Shown here: one piece after another, positions 1-9,313 of the stretch
Layout: every line of letters begins with the position of its first letter
Position numbering within the stretch: position 1 is the stretch's first letter
Source: Pseudomonas poae
GTDB lineage: Bacteria; Pseudomonadota; Gammaproteobacteria; Pseudomonadales; Pseudomonadaceae
Length of the DNA: 64,000 nucleotides
Direction: 5' to 3'
Assembly: GCA_004000515.1 (NCBI GenBank)
Contig: CP034537.1
Coordinates: 3,610,001-3,674,000 of the forward strand
Notes under the pieces: generated by a model
What the model saw: the letters and a program-made list of their open reading frames with translations, nothing else
What the model was told of the DNA's origin: nothing
The model's database searches: none
Program-made: the position numbers and the translations under genes

Positions 1-183
1 CTGGCCGAGGAGGGCATCACCATGGTGATCGTCACCCACGAGATGAACTTCGCCTTCAAGGTCTCCGATCGCATCGTGTTCATGGAGAAGGGCCGCGTGG
101 TCTGCGACGACACACCGGGTGCCTTGCGCAGCGGCCACAACCCACGCGTGGAGGCGTTCCTCAAGGACGTCTCGCTGGCGTGA
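1..183 (+). CDS. amino-acid-type ABC transporter ATP-binding protein (3' end only)
   Basis: The first 60 codons read in frame 1 to a TGA at 181-183. They contain the H-loop region of an ABC ATPase (VIVTHEMNFAFKVSDRIVFM), followed by a short tail ending FLKDVSLA, as in the GlnQ/HisP family that powers polar amino-acid importers. The Walker motifs lie upstream of the window. The next genes include a family-3 periplasmic binding protein, so this is probably the ATPase of the same importer. The substrate is unknown. Confidence 0.85.
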   Translation: MAEEGITMVIVTHEMNFAFKVSDRIVFMEKGRVVCDDTPGALRSGHNPRVEAFLKDVSLA

Positions 184-209
184 CCTCTTTAACGTTCAGG
201 AAAACTAAA

Positions 210-1081
210 ATGATCTCGCAATCGCACATCGAACAATTCCAGCGCGACGGTTTCTTGGTGGTCGAAGACGTGTTGTCGCCGGACGAAGTCGCCGCCCTGC
301 AGCACGATTTCGACCAGTGGGTAGAAGAAAGCCGCAGCCATGATCAGGGTTGGGGCGCCACCGTGGATGGCCGCGAGCGCTTTGACCTGGAGGGTGACCA
401 CCGCGCCGATCACCCGTCGCTGCGTCGGGTCAGTTCGCCCACCGAGATTTCCCCAGCGTATGAGCGCGTGGCGTTGCAGTCGCGCATGGCGGCGATTTCC
501 GCGCAGCTTATTGGCGGTAACGGCGCGCGTTTTCACCACAGCAAGATCAACTCGAAACTGCCCCACACCGCGACGCAGGTGAAGTGGCACCAGGACTTTT
601 GTTCACCCCCCACAGCAACGACGACATCGTCACTGCCTTGTTGATGGTCAGCGAAGTGACCCCACAAAATGGCCCCTTGAATGTGATTCCCGGCAGCCAT
701 AAGGGCCCGCTGTGGTCTCATTGGCAGAACCAGCGCTTCACCGGTTCCGTGGACGATGCCGTCGTCGCAGAACACTGCCAACAACCGGTGGCCTGCTACG
801 GCCCGGCCGGCTCGGTGTGCTTCATGCACACGCGTCTTTTGCATGCTTCCAGCCCTAACGACACCGAACTCCCGCGCACTCTGTTCATCAGCGTATACGC
901 CGCTGAAGACGCGCTGCCATTCGGCGAAAACCCGTTGCCCAGTGCACACGCCGGCCTGTTGGTGGCCGGTGAAGAGAGCGGCTTGGTGCGCTCCACGGAC
1001 AACCACATGCGCTTGCCGCAGAAACCCCGTGGTGCGTCATTCTTCGTGCAACAGGCCGGACAAGATTCAGCCACTGCCTAA
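210..1081 (+). CDS. phytanoyl-CoA dioxygenase (PhyH) family protein, frameshifted
   Basis: Fe(II)/2-oxoglutarate dioxygenase of the PhyH family, about 290 residues once the frame is restored. The start ATG at 210 follows the ABC gene by 26 bases. The iron-binding facial triad is visible: KWHQDF supplies His and Asp, and RLLHASSPND supplies the distal His, followed by the Arg of LPRTLFISVY that would hold 2-oxoglutarate. The frame shifts by one missing base near 597-604, between KWHQDF and FTPHSNDD, with family sequence intact on both sides. It lies between the ABC ATPase and the binding protein of one operon, so it probably oxidises the imported compound. The substrate cannot be told from sequence. 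Confidence 0.8.
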
Positions 1082-1109
1082 CTTCCCTAAAACCTTGCGG
1101 GTAAAAACC

Positions 1110-1939
1110 ATGACAGCGTTTCGTATGCGTGTTCGTCCCCTTGCCGTCTGCCTGATGGGCGCAGCGGTTGCAATGACCTCGTTGGCGGCTTCGGCGTTCC
1201 AGCAGGAAGGCAAGATCATCGCCGGTTCCGATGTGACCTTCTTCCCTTATGAGTACATGGATAACAACAAGCCGGCAGGTTTCGATATCGAGTTCATGGA
1301 CGGCTTGGGCAGGTGATGGGGCGCAAGGTCGAGACCCTCGACACGCGCTTTCCCAACCTGATCACCGGCCTGCAAGCCGGGCGTTTTGATGTGACCAACT
1401 CGTCGATGTACATCACCGCAGAGCGGGTGAAGGTCATTGACATGATTCCGTATCTGAAAAGCGGCGAGTCGATCCTGACCCTCAAGGACAGCGCCTTCCA
1501 GCCCAAGACCCCAGAAGAATTCTGCGGCCACAAGATCGGCTCCATGGGCGCTACCTCGTGGCTGGCGCAGATGAACAAACTGTCGGCCGAATACTGCGTG
1601 GCCAAGGGCTTGAAACCGATCCAGATCAGCGAGTACAGCACCGACCCGCAGACCACCCAGGCCCTGTTGGCTCACGCCGTTGAAGCGCAAATCACCGACG
1701 CCGCCGTGGCCCGTGGCGTGATCGACAAGCTGGGCAGCCGCGTGGTGATTTCTTCCGACACCCTCATCTACCCAGTGCTCAACGGCTTTGGCGTGAAGAA
1801 GGGCAATGACACCGTGAAGAAAGCCCTGCTCGACGGCCTGGAAAAATACCGCGCAACCCCGGAATACGCGGCCTTGCTCAAGAAGTACAACTTCCAGGCA
1901 CCCACCGATGCCGACATCGCGGCGCTGATGCCGCAGTAA
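1110..1939 (+). CDS. ABC transporter substrate-binding protein, family 3, frameshifted
   Basis: Periplasmic solute-binding protein of the polar amino-acid type, about 276 residues. A signal peptide is clear (MTAFRMRVRPLAVCLMGAA through ASA). The mature start reads IIAGSDVTFFPYEYMDN and the typical GFDIEFMDGL follows. One base is missing near 1303-1311: GGCTTGGGCAGGTG reads naturally as GGCTTGGCGCAGGTG, restoring GLAQVMGRKVETLD. The rest is full length, ending KKYNFQAPTDADIAALMPQ. It lies 28 bases after the PhyH gene and is presumably the receptor for the ATPase at the window edge. The permease is not in view. Confidence 0.85.
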
Positions 1940-1992
1940 GCCTACAGCGCGTGCCGCAGCCCGCTGCGGCCGCGCCCTGCGGAGACCGATTC

Positions 1993-2724
1993 ATGGCGTT
2001 ATCCCACGAAGAACAGACGCGCATCGACCTGGCGGCGACCTTTCGCATCATCGCGCACCTGGGCATGCACGAAGCGGTTGCCAACCACTTCAGTGCCGCC
2101 GTGTCGGCCGATGGCAAGCAGTTTTTGCTCAACCCGAAGTGGAAGCACTTCTCGCGTATCCGTGCCAGCGACCTGCTGTTGCTGAATGCCGATGACACGT
2201 CCTGTGCCGATCACCCGAACGTGGACTCTACCGCCTGGTCGATCCACGGGCAGATCCACCGGCTGTTGCCGCAAACCCGCGCGGTGCTGCACTTGCACCC
2301 GGTGTACACCACGGCGGTGGCATGCCTGGCCACGCCGCATATCCCGCCTATTGACCAGAACACTGCACGTTATTTCAACCGCGTAGCAGTGGACGAACTG
2401 TACGGCGGCATGGCTGATACCGAAGCCGAAGGTGCACGCCTGGCCGGGCTGCTGGACGGCAAGAGCCGCCTGCTGATGGGCAACCACGGCGTGATGGTGA
2501 CGGCATCGTCCATCGGTGAAGCATTCGACGATATCTGGACCCTGGAACGCGCCTGCCAGATCCTCGTCACAGCGTGGTCTACCGGGCAGCCGTTGCGGGT
2601 GTTGTCGGATGAAGTGGCGGAAAAAACCGCACGCGGCTGGGAAGGTATCGCGGACTTTTCGCGCCAGCACTTCGAAGAAATGAAGCAGTTGATGATCGAC
2701 GCTGACCCTTCCGTGCTCGACTGA
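1993..2724 (+). CDS. class II aldolase/adducin family protein
   Basis: A 243-residue class II aldolase/adducin-head protein. The metal-binding signature is present as LHLHPVYTTAV, with a third His in MGNHGVMV, so it is likely an active Zn-dependent aldolase or decarboxylase rather than a structural relative. I chose ATG 1993 because GGAG at 1981 gives a good ribosome site; the frame is open upstream to 1951. It follows the binding protein by 53 bases and precedes the DUF1028 gene by 9, so it is part of the same operon. The substrate is unknown; cleavage or decarboxylation after PhyH hydroxylation is a guess from context. Confidence 0.85.
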   Translation: MALSHEEQTRIDLAATFRIIAHLGMHEAVANHFSAAVSADGKQFLLNPKWKHFSRIRASDLLLLNADDTSCADHPNVDSTAWSIHGQIHRLLPQTRAVLHLHPVYTTAVACLATPHIPPIDQNTARYFNRVAVDELYGGMADTEAEGARLAGLLDGKSRLLMGNHGVMVTASSIGEAFDDIWTLERACQILVTAWSTGQPLRVLSDEVAEKTARGWEGIADFSRQHFEEMKQLMIDADPSVLD

Positions 2725-2733
2725 GGAAAACCC

Positions 2734-3408
2734 ATGACTTTTTCCGTTGTCGCCCGCTGCGCTGAAACCGGCCAGTTGGGTATTGCCATCAGCTCGTCGA
2801 GCATTGCCGTGGGTGCGCGTTGCCCGTGGTTGCGGCGGGGCGTGGGCGCGGTGGCGTCGCAGAACATTACCTTGCCGAGCCTGGGGCCGCAGGGACTGGA
2901 CTTGCTCGAAAGCGGCATGGCGCCCAGTGAAGTGTTGGCCGCTCTGGCGGGACAGGAACACAGCGAGTATCGCCAGGTGACGGTGATTGATCGCCTGGGG
3001 CGCACGGCACATTTCAGTGGTGCCAAGACCCTTGGTATTCATAACGCGGTCAGCGGTGAGCAGTGTGTCGCAGCGGGCAATATGCTCGCCAATCCTGGGG
3101 TGATCGAGGCGATGGTGAGGGCGTTTGAAAACGCACCGGGGCATCTTGCCGACCGGCTGCTTGCGGCAATGCACACCGGCCAGGCTCACGGCGGTGAAGC
3201 GGGGCCGGTGCATTCGGCGGCGCTGATCGTGGTCGACGACTTGCCGTGGCCCATCGTCAACCTGCGCGTCGACTGGGCCGATGAAGACCCTATCGGCGCC
3301 CTCGACCAACTCTGGCAGGCCTATCGCGGGCAACTGCAAGACTACATCGACCGCGCCCTCAACCCGCAGATCGCGCCGGGTTATGCGGTGCCGGGAGACG
3401 ACCGATGA
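2734..3408 (+). CDS. DUF1028 family putative Ntn hydrolase
   Basis: A 224-residue protein matching the DUF1028 family: MTFSVVARCAETGQLGIAIS at the start, then AVGARCPWLRRGVGAVASQ and a middle GAKTLG...AAGNMLANPGV. Members resemble Ntn hydrolases and often lie beside peptidases or amidohydrolases, but no reaction is established that I can cite. The stop overlaps the ArgE-like start (ATGA at 3405-3408), implying coupled translation. It probably takes part in releasing or deacylating the compound this operon handles. Confidence 0.85.
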   Translation: MTFSVVARCAETGQLGIAISSSSIAVGARCPWLRRGVGAVASQNITLPSLGPQGLDLLESGMAPSEVLAALAGQEHSEYRQVTVIDRLGRTAHFSGAKTLGIHNAVSGEQCVAAGNMLANPGVIEAMVRAFENAPGHLADRLLAAMHTGQAHGGEAGPVHSAALIVVDDLPWPIVNLRVDWADEDPIGALDQLWQAYRGQLQDYIDRALNPQIAPGYAVPGDDR

Positions 3409-4556
3409 ACAGTCGCGAGTTGCTGGCGCAACTGGTGCGCTTCGACACCACCAGCCGCGAGTCCAACCTGGCCTTGATCGACTTCGTGCGCACCTACCTG
3501 CAAGACCACGGCGTGGCCTGCGAGCTGGTGTACAACGCGCACAAGAGCAAGGCCAACCTGCTGGCGACCATCGGCCCGGCGGATGTGCCGGGCGTTGTGT
3601 TGTCCGGGCACACCGATGTGGTGCCGGTGGACGGCCAGCGTTGGAGCGTGGCGCCGTTCGAACTCACCGAAAAAGACGGCAAGTTGTACGGTCGGGGCAC
3701 GGCGGACATGAAGGGCTACATCGCCTGTGTATTGGCCTGCGTGCCGGCGCTGGTGAAGGCGCCGCTGCGCATGCCGGTGCATATTGCGCTGTCTTATGAC
3801 GAGGAAGTGGGTTGCCTGGGCGTGCGCTCGTTGATCGAAAGGTTCCACGGTCAGGCGGTCAAGCCGCTGCTGTGCGTGATCGGCGAGCCCACCGAGCTCA
3901 AGCCGGTGCTGGGCCACAAAGGCAAATTGGCGGTGCGTTGTGAGGTGCACGGCGCGGCGTGCCATTCGGCGTATGCGCCGTCGGGTGTCAACGCCATTGA
4001 ATACGCGGCGCGTTTGGTCAGCGAACTGGTGCGGCTTGGCGAAGGGCTCAAGACGCCCCAGCAGCTGGATCAACGTTTCGATCCGCCGTTTTCCACGGTG
4101 CAGACCGGAGTGATCAACGGCGGCAAGGCGCTGAATATCGTCCCGCAAAATTGCAGCTTCGATTTTGAAGTGCGTTCGTTGCCGGCCCAGGACTCTTGGC
4201 AGGTTGCGCAGCAATTACAGCGTTATGCTGAACACACCCTGCTGCCCGCGATGCAGGCGGTGAGCGCGCAATCGGCGATCACTTTCAGTGAACTGTCCAG
4301 CTATCCGGGGTTGGCTACGTCGCTGCAAAGCCAGGCTGCCGAGTGGGTTGCGCAGTTCTGCGGCTCCCAGGAATTCGGCACCGTGGCCTTCGGCACCGAG
4401 GGTGGCCTGTTTGATCAGGCGGGTATTCCCACGGTGGTCTGTGGCCCCGGAAGCATGGAACAGGGGCATAAGCCGGACGAATTTATCAGCGTTGCACAGT
4501 TGGACGCGTGCGATCAGATGCTGGCGCGGGTGGTGGGGTTTGTGAGCGATCGCTGA
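3405..4556 (+). CDS. argE: acetylornithine deacetylase/M20 family amidohydrolase
   Basis: A 383-residue zinc aminoacylase of the M20/ArgE family. The metal and catalytic motifs are all present: SGHTDVVPV, GRGTADMKGY, YDEEVGCLG, and the dimerisation segment beginning KGKLAVRCEVHG. It matches ArgE in length and in the ending FGTEGGLFDQAG...PGSMEQGHKPDEF. Its position as last gene of a transport/dioxygenase/aldolase/DUF1028 operon suggests a catabolic deacylation of an imported N-acyl compound rather than arginine biosynthesis, so the symbol describes the family, not a proven role. Confidence 0.85.
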   Translation: MNSRELLAQLVRFDTTSRESNLALIDFVRTYLQDHGVACELVYNAHKSKANLLATIGPADVPGVVLSGHTDVVPVDGQRWSVAPFELTEKDGKLYGRGTADMKGYIACVLACVPALVKAPLRMPVHIALSYDEEVGCLGVRSLIERFHGQAVKPLLCVIGEPTELKPVLGHKGKLAVRCEVHGAACHSAYAPSGVNAIEYAARLVSELVRLGEGLKTPQQLDQRFDPPFSTVQTGVINGGKALNIVPQNCSFDFEVRSLPAQDSWQVAQQLQRYAEHTLLPAMQAVSAQSAITFSELSSYPGLATSLQSQAAEWVAQFCGSQEFGTVAFGTEGGLFDQAGIPTVVCGPGSMEQGHKPDEFISVAQLDACDQMLARVVGFVSDR

Positions 4557-4599
4557 TAACGAGAACGCCGGTACTTGCGACATCGCACACGGTGGGCGT

Positions 4600-5198
4600 T
4601 CACTCGTGCACCTTGGCTAACGCGGTTGCGAGGCGACTGTCCTTGGTCCACTCCAACGCCATCCACCCCAGCGCTCTTGCTGCCAGCACATTGGCAGGCG
4701 TGTCATCCAGCAAGAGGAGTTGGTCCGGGGCAAGGCCTGAGCTATCAGTGATTTTTTCGTAAAACCCGGGATCAGGTTTTTGCAGCCCAGTGCCGCCGAA
4801 TAATAGATGCCGTCACAGTACTGGCTCAGCCCCAGTTGCTCGATCAGGAACGATGCACGAAGGTGCTCTTGATTGGTCGCCAAATACACCTTGATTCCCG
4901 CCCGACGCTGCTCGTCGAGTTCGTCGAGCAACTGCGTGTCCAGTCGGGCGTCGTTTTTGAACCAGTAGGCGGTGAAGGCCTCCGTACTGACGGCCGGTGC
5001 AATACGTGCGAGCACGGGGCCCAGTTGTTCGTGCAGGTTCAATCGGCCGGTGACGATGGCCTCCCAATACGGCACAAAGAACTCGCGCTGCAAATCCGCA
5101 GGGCTCACCCCTTGCAAAGATGACGCCCAAGGTTGGCCATCGTCGGGTCGGCCGTGAACCAGGACACCATCGACATCGACCATGATTGCTTTGATCAC
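4600..5198 (-). CDS. HAD-superfamily hydrolase, frameshifted
   Basis: Haloacid-dehalogenase-type phosphatase, about 199 residues. Motif I is MVDVDGVL, motif II lies in KVYLATNQ, and in the restored frame motif IV reads LLLLDDTPANVLAARALG. The frame breaks at the A-run (T5 on the + strand, 4777-4781): adding one base changes LGCKNLIPGF into LGCKKPDPGFYEKI and carries the frame to a stop at 4600. As written, the reading frame ends at 4617 with an unrelated tail. It faces the ArgE operon tail to tail. The substrate is unknown. Confidence 0.8.
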
Positions 5199-5285
5199 TC
5201 AGCGCTTCGCTCTACCAAACGGTGAGCCACCCTAACGCGGGTGCAGGAAAGTGCTTAATACGAAAAGCAGCTATCGAGCTGGGGA

Positions 5286-5411
5286 GTGGTTCTATACACG
5301 AAGCTCAAAGGCGGTTCGAAAACCCGTTATGAGACGGTCCAGAAGCTCATGCTGGCGCTGGGTGTGGAGTTGACGGTGCAGCCGATTGCGGCCCCTAAGG
5401 CGCGGACTTGA
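5286..5411 (+). pseudogene. remnant of a HigA-like/XRE antitoxin gene (3' end)
   Basis: A 41-codon stretch reads LYTKLKGGSKTRYETVQKLM followed by LALGVELTVQPIAAPKART and a stop. This resembles the end of the helix-turn-helix domain of addiction-module antidote proteins. No start codon or first half is recognisable upstream, and no toxin gene is beside it, so I take it as a decayed fragment between the HAD gene and a REPIN. The similarity is judged by eye and is modest. Confidence 0.4.
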
Positions 5412-5428
5412 ACATAACAAAGATCTAA

Positions 5429-5515
5429 TGTGGGAGCGGGCTTGCTCGCGAATGCGGTGTGTCAGCTTGAGCATCTTTAGCTGAACCACCGCATTCGCGA
5501 GCAAGCCCGCTCCCA
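5429..5515. repeat. REPIN (two inverted REP sequences)
   Basis: Two arms of about 29 bases, GTGGGAGCGGGCTTGCTCGC and its inverse complement, separated by a 25-30 base loop. This is the GTGGGAG-type REP doublet common in the fluorescens group. It lies in the gap between the antitoxin remnant and the 3' end of gudD. Confidence 0.85.
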
Positions 5516-5550
5516 AAGCCAGCATCCACATTTTATTATCTGTGTTTGCC

Positions 5551-6876
5551 TTATCGCACCAGGCACGGCTGCTTATTGTTAAACGCCCAGCCCGGAATCA
5601 AAAATTGCATCGCCACGCTGTCATCCCGCGCCCCAAGCCCCATGCCTTTGTACACCTCGTGGGCCTTGGCCACGGCGTCCATGTCGATGTCCACCCCAAG
5701 GCCTGGCTTGGCCGGCACCTTCACGTAACCGCCTTCGATTTTTAGCGGTGACTGGGTCAGGCGCTGGCCGTCCTGCCAGATCCAGTGGGTGTCGATGGCG
5801 GTGATTTCGCCCGGTGCGGCGGCGGCGACCTGGGTGAACATCGCCAGGGAAATATCGAAGTGGTTGTTGGAGTGCGAACCCCACGTCAGGCCCCAGTCAT
5901 TGCACATCTGCGCCACACGTACCGAGCCCTGCATCGTCCAGAAGTGCGGGTCGGCGAGGGGGATGTCCACCGACTGCAACTGGATCGCATGGCCCATTTC
6001 GCGCCAGTCGGTGGCGATCATATTCGTGGCGGTTTTCAACCCGGTGGCACGGCGGAACTCGGCCATGACTTCCCGGCCCGAGTAGCCGTTTTCTGCGCCG
6101 CATGGGTCTTCCGCATAGGCCAGCACCTTGTGCTGGTCGCGGCACAGGCGGATGGCTTCCTTGAGGGACCAGGCACCGTTCGGGTCGAGGGTGATGCGTG
6201 CATCGGGGAAGCGTTCGGCCAGGGCGGTGACGGCTTCGATTTCTTCATCGCCACTCAAGACGCCGCCTTTGAGTTTGAAGTCGTTGAAACCGTACTTGGC
6301 CTTGGCGGCTTCGGCCAGGCGCACCACCGCATCGCTGGTGAGTGCCTTCTCGTGACGCAAGCGGAACCATTCGTCATCGGCGTCGGCTTCGTTGCGGTAA
6401 GCCAGGTTTGTCGCGTTGCGGTCGCCGACATAGAACAGGTAACCGAGCATCTTCACCGCGTCACGCTGCTGCCCTTCGCCGAGCAAGGCCGCCACCGGCA
6501 CTTCAAGAAATTGCCCCAACAGGTCGAGCAGGGCGGCTTCCATGGCGGTGACGGCATGGATGGTGATGCGCAGGTCAAACGTCTGCAGGCCACGACCGGC
6601 AGAATCCCTGGAGGCGAAGGTGGTGCGCATCTGGTTGAGGATGCGTTGGTACTGGCCGATCGGTTGGCCGATCACCAGGCTGCGCGCGTCTTCCAGGGTT
6701 TCGCGGATGCGTTCGCCGCCGGGCACTTCGCCCACGCCGGTGTTGCCGCTGCTGTCCTTGAGGATGACGATATTGCGTGTGAAGTAAGGGCCGTGGGCGC
6801 CGCTCAGGTTGAGCAACATGCTGTCGTGGCCGGCGACGGGGATGACCTGGAAGTGGGTAACGACGGGCGTATTCAT
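5551..6876 (-). CDS. gudD: glucarate dehydratase
   Basis: A 441-residue enolase-superfamily enzyme that dehydrates D-glucarate (and L-idarate) to 5-keto-4-deoxyglucarate. Recognisable features are the capping domain ([17 protein letters not shown]), the catalytic FKLKGGV lysines, the metal ligands in [16 protein letters not shown] and [10 protein letters not shown], and the C-terminal catalytic His in [15 protein letters not shown]. It is full length. The start ATG is 19 bases after the permease gene, so gudP and gudD form an operon for glucarate uptake and catabolism. Confidence 0.95.
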   Translation of the reverse strand: MNTPVVTHFQVIPVAGHDSMLLNLSGAHGPYFTRNIVILKDSSGNTGVGEVPGGERIRETLEDARSLVIGQPIGQYQRILNQMRTTFASRDSAGRGLQTFDLRITIHAVTAMEAALLDLLGQFLEVPVAALLGEGQQRDAVKMLGYLFYVGDRNATNLAYRNEADADDEWFRLRHEKALTSDAVVRLAEAAKAKYGFNDFKLKGGVLSGDEEIEAVTALAERFPDARITLDPNGAWSLKEAIRLCRDQHKVLAYAEDPCGAENGYSGREVMAEFRRATGLKTATNMIATDWREMGHAIQLQSVDIPLADPHFWTMQGSVRVAQMCNDWGLTWGSHSNNHFDISLAMFTQVAAAAPGEITAIDTHWIWQDGQRLTQSPLKIEGGYVKVPAKPGLGVDIDMDAVAKAHEVYKGMGLGARDDSVAMQFLIPGWAFNNKQPCLVR

Positions 6877-6895
6877 GGCAGGTTCCTAGACAGGT

Positions 6896-8257
6896 TCAAA
6901 GAGGTTTGCTGATGGCGGCGCCGGTTGGCACGGCACTGGGCGAGGTCAACACGGCAGAGGGCGATGTCTTGGCAAAGAACACCAGAATCGCCGCAAGCAC
7001 CGAGGTACCGGCCAGGCCATAGAGGCCACCCTGGATCGAACCGGTGGTTTGTTCCAGGAGGCCGAAAGTGGTGGGCGCAACGAACCCGCCCAGGTTGCCG
7101 ATGGAGTTGATCAGCGCGATTACCGCTGCGGCAATGCGCACATCCAGGTAGCCCTGTGGGATCGGCCAGAACAGTGACGAGGCCGACTTGAAGCCGATGG
7201 CCGCAAAGCAGATTGCGACAAAGGCAAACACCGGCCCGCCGGTGGTGGACATGAACATCCCCGCTGCGGCAATCAACAGCGCTGCTGCAACCCATGCCTG
7301 CTGGTTCTTGAACTTGCCCGACAGCGATGCGAAGGCGTACATGGCGATGATCGAGATCAGCCACGGGATCGAGTTGAAGAAGCCCACCTGCACATCACTC
7401 AGGTCGCCCATCTTCTTGATGATGCTCGGCAGCCAGAACGTGGCGGCGTAGATCGTCAGCTGGATGCAGAAGTACAGGACGCAGAACAACAGGATCTGGC
7501 GGTCCTTGAGCAGTTTGCCGAGGGTTGGTTTGACGGTGGTCAGCGCTTCGCGATCGCGCTGTTCCTGGTCAATGGCGTTGACCAGCGCGTCTTGCTCCTC
7601 GCGCGTCATCCACTTGGCGTCGTGGGGTTTGGAGTCGAGCCAGAACCACACAAAGAACCCCAGTGCCACCGAGGCCAGGCCTTCGATGGCAAACATCCAC
7701 TGCCAGCCGTGGAAGCCAAAGCCTTCGATCTGCAACAGCGCCCCTGACAGCGGGCCGGAGATCAGCGAGGCAACCGCCGACCCGCTGAGGAAAATCGCGA
7801 TGGCTTTGCCGCGCTCCACTCCCGGCAGCCAGCGGGTGAAGTAGTAGATCACCCCCGGAAAGAAGCCGGCCTCGGCCACCCCCAACAAGAACCGCAGGAT
7901 GTAGAACTGGGTTTCGTTCTGGATGAACGCCATCAGTGTGGCGACGATGCCCCAGGTGAACATGATGCGAGTCAGCCAGATACGTGCGCCAACTTTCTGC
8001 AGCAGCATGTTTGAGGGGACTTCGAAGAGGGCGTAGCCAATGAAGAACAGCCCGGCACCCAGGCCGTAGGCCGCTGCGCCGATGCCCAGGTCGTGTTCCA
8101 TGTGCGTGCGCACAAAGCCGATATTGACCCGGTCGATGTAGTTGAGGATGAACATGATCACGAACAGCGGGAGCACATGGCCCTTCACTTTGCTCACGGC
8201 GCGCGTGAGCACGCAATCCTGTTCTGAAGCGGCAGATGCATGGCTTGAATTAGTCAC
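6896..8257 (-). CDS. gudP: MFS transporter, D-glucarate/galactarate permease type
   Basis: A 453-residue major facilitator with about twelve hydrophobic segments. It belongs to the anion:cation symporter (phthalate permease) group: FILNYIDRVNIGFVRTHM in the first membrane helix, LFEVPSNMLLQKVGAR, and FFPGVIYYFTRWLPGVERGK. It is first in the operon with glucarate dehydratase, which identifies the likely substrate. A divergent GntR regulator lies upstream with palindromic sites between them. Confidence 0.9.
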   Translation of the reverse strand: MTNSSHASAASEQDCVLTRAVSKVKGHVLPLFVIMFILNYIDRVNIGFVRTHMEHDLGIGAAAYGLGAGLFFIGYALFEVPSNMLLQKVGARIWLTRIMFTWGIVATLMAFIQNETQFYILRFLLGVAEAGFFPGVIYYFTRWLPGVERGKAIAIFLSGSAVASLISGPLSGALLQIEGFGFHGWQWMFAIEGLASVALGFFVWFWLDSKPHDAKWMTREEQDALVNAIDQEQRDREALTTVKPTLGKLLKDRQILLFCVLYFCIQLTIYAATFWLPSIIKKMGDLSDVQVGFFNSIPWLISIIAMYAFASLSGKFKNQQAWVAAALLIAAAGMFMSTTGGPVFAFVAICFAAIGFKSASSLFWPIPQGYLDVRIAAAVIALINSIGNLGGFVAPTTFGLLEQTTGSIQGGLYGLAGTSVLAAILVFFAKTSPSAVLTSPSAVPTGAAISKPL

Positions 8258-8310
8258 AATTCAAAACTCCCCCTGATTATTTTTATGCGGGTTTGTGTGT
8301 TTTGTTGATA

Positions 8311-8323
8311 GACATCATACAAG
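8311..8323. promoter_or_regulatory. candidate GntR-family operator, gudP side
   Basis: GACATCATACAAG repeats the core TCATACAAG of the better palindrome at 8502-8512 and lies 54 bases upstream of the gudP start, where it could block transcription. It is an imperfect half-symmetric copy. The regulator is inferred from the adjacent gene. Confidence 0.4.
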
Positions 8324-8501
8324 TAGGTTTCTGGGAATCGCAATGCAGTGAGCCGTGTATTTGTTCTTATAAGGCCGGGTATGTAGCCTTTGTTTTGGTT
8401 ATTTGTCCGATTTTATTGGGTCTCCTGAGGGGTTTTTCGGTGCGCGTCGGTCCGGATATGGTCTTGGTATCGGGGGATGCCGTTTCGACTGATCATGTTG
8501 G

Positions 8502-8512
8502 TTGTCATACAA
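8502..8512. promoter_or_regulatory. candidate GntR-family operator, regulator side
   Basis: TTGTCATACAA is a perfect TTGT-3-ACAA palindrome, close to sites bound by FadR-subfamily GntR proteins. It lies 86 bases upstream of the regulator start in the 340-base gap between gudP and the regulator; a second, weaker copy is at 8311. I see no other feature in this gap. Confidence 0.5.
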
Positions 8513-8597
8513 GTTGCTTGTTTTTTCATTCAGCTCCGCCTGCTCGCTGGGCGGGGTGTTAAGCTCCCATCCAGCCCAGCCCTGTGGACCCATCGCA

Positions 8598-9308
8598 ATG
8601 CCCAATGAACGCGGAACCCCCGTCCGTAAACGCTCCACCAACCTCGCCCAAGGCGTGGTCGAGGCACTGACCCAGCGCATCCTGCTGGGGCAGTTGAAGC
8701 CCGGTGAAAAACTGCCTTCCGAATCCACTATCGTGGCCGAGCATGGCGTCAGCCGCACCGTGGTCCGCGAGGCGCTTTCAAAGTTGCAGGCGTCGGGGTT
8801 GGTAGAGACGCGACACGGCATCGGTACCTTCGCGTTGGCACCGCAGGCGCAATCCGGGCTACGCCTGAATGTCGACACGCTCGCCAGTGTGCGCAGCATG
8901 CTCGAACTGCGCCTGGGCCTGGAGGTGCAGGCCGTGGCCCTGGCGGCGCTGCGCAGAAGCGATGAGCAACTTGTCCGCATGCGTGAGGCGCTGACTGACT
9001 ATCAAGCCTCCCTGGCCAATAACGACAGCTGCGTGGAAGAAGACAAACGCTTCCACCAACTGATCGCCGAAGCGACCGGCAATACCTTCTTCACCGAAAT
9101 CATGCTGCACCTGGGCAACGCGATGATTCCCCGTACGCAAGTGAAAGCTGCCGAGCGGGGCGGTGCCGACTTCGCCCAATTGGGGCAATTGGCGAACCTG
9201 GAGCATGAGGCGATCTTCAATGCGATCAAACGCCAGGACCCAGACGCTGCCCGCGCCGCGATGGTGCTGCACTTGACCAACAGTCGCGACCGTTTTTCCG
9301 GAGAGTAA
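8598..9308 (+). CDS. FadR/GntR family transcriptional regulator of glucarate genes
   Basis: A 236-residue regulator. The N-terminal winged helix is typical of GntR proteins (ILLGQLKPGEKLPSESTI, then SRTVVREALSKLQASGLVE), followed by a helical FCD ligand domain (LELRLGLEVQAVALAALR, EDKRFHQLIAEATGN). I took ATG 8598 as start because it begins the conserved sequence; the frame is open further upstream. It is divergent from gudP-gudD and probably represses them until glucarate or a product binds. Confidence 0.85.
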   Translation: MPNERGTPVRKRSTNLAQGVVEALTQRILLGQLKPGEKLPSESTIVAEHGVSRTVVREALSKLQASGLVETRHGIGTFALAPQAQSGLRLNVDTLASVRSMLELRLGLEVQAVALAALRRSDEQLVRMREALTDYQASLANNDSCVEEDKRFHQLIAEATGNTFFTEIMLHLGNAMIPRTQVKAAERGGADFAQLGQLANLEHEAIFNAIKRQDPDAARAAMVLHLTNSRDRFSGE

Positions 9309-9313
9309 GGCCG

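Noticed and set aside
1999..3339. 446-codon open frame on the - strand
   Set aside because: Shadow of the class II aldolase and DUF1028 genes. Composition is low-complexity His/Arg-rich with no domain.
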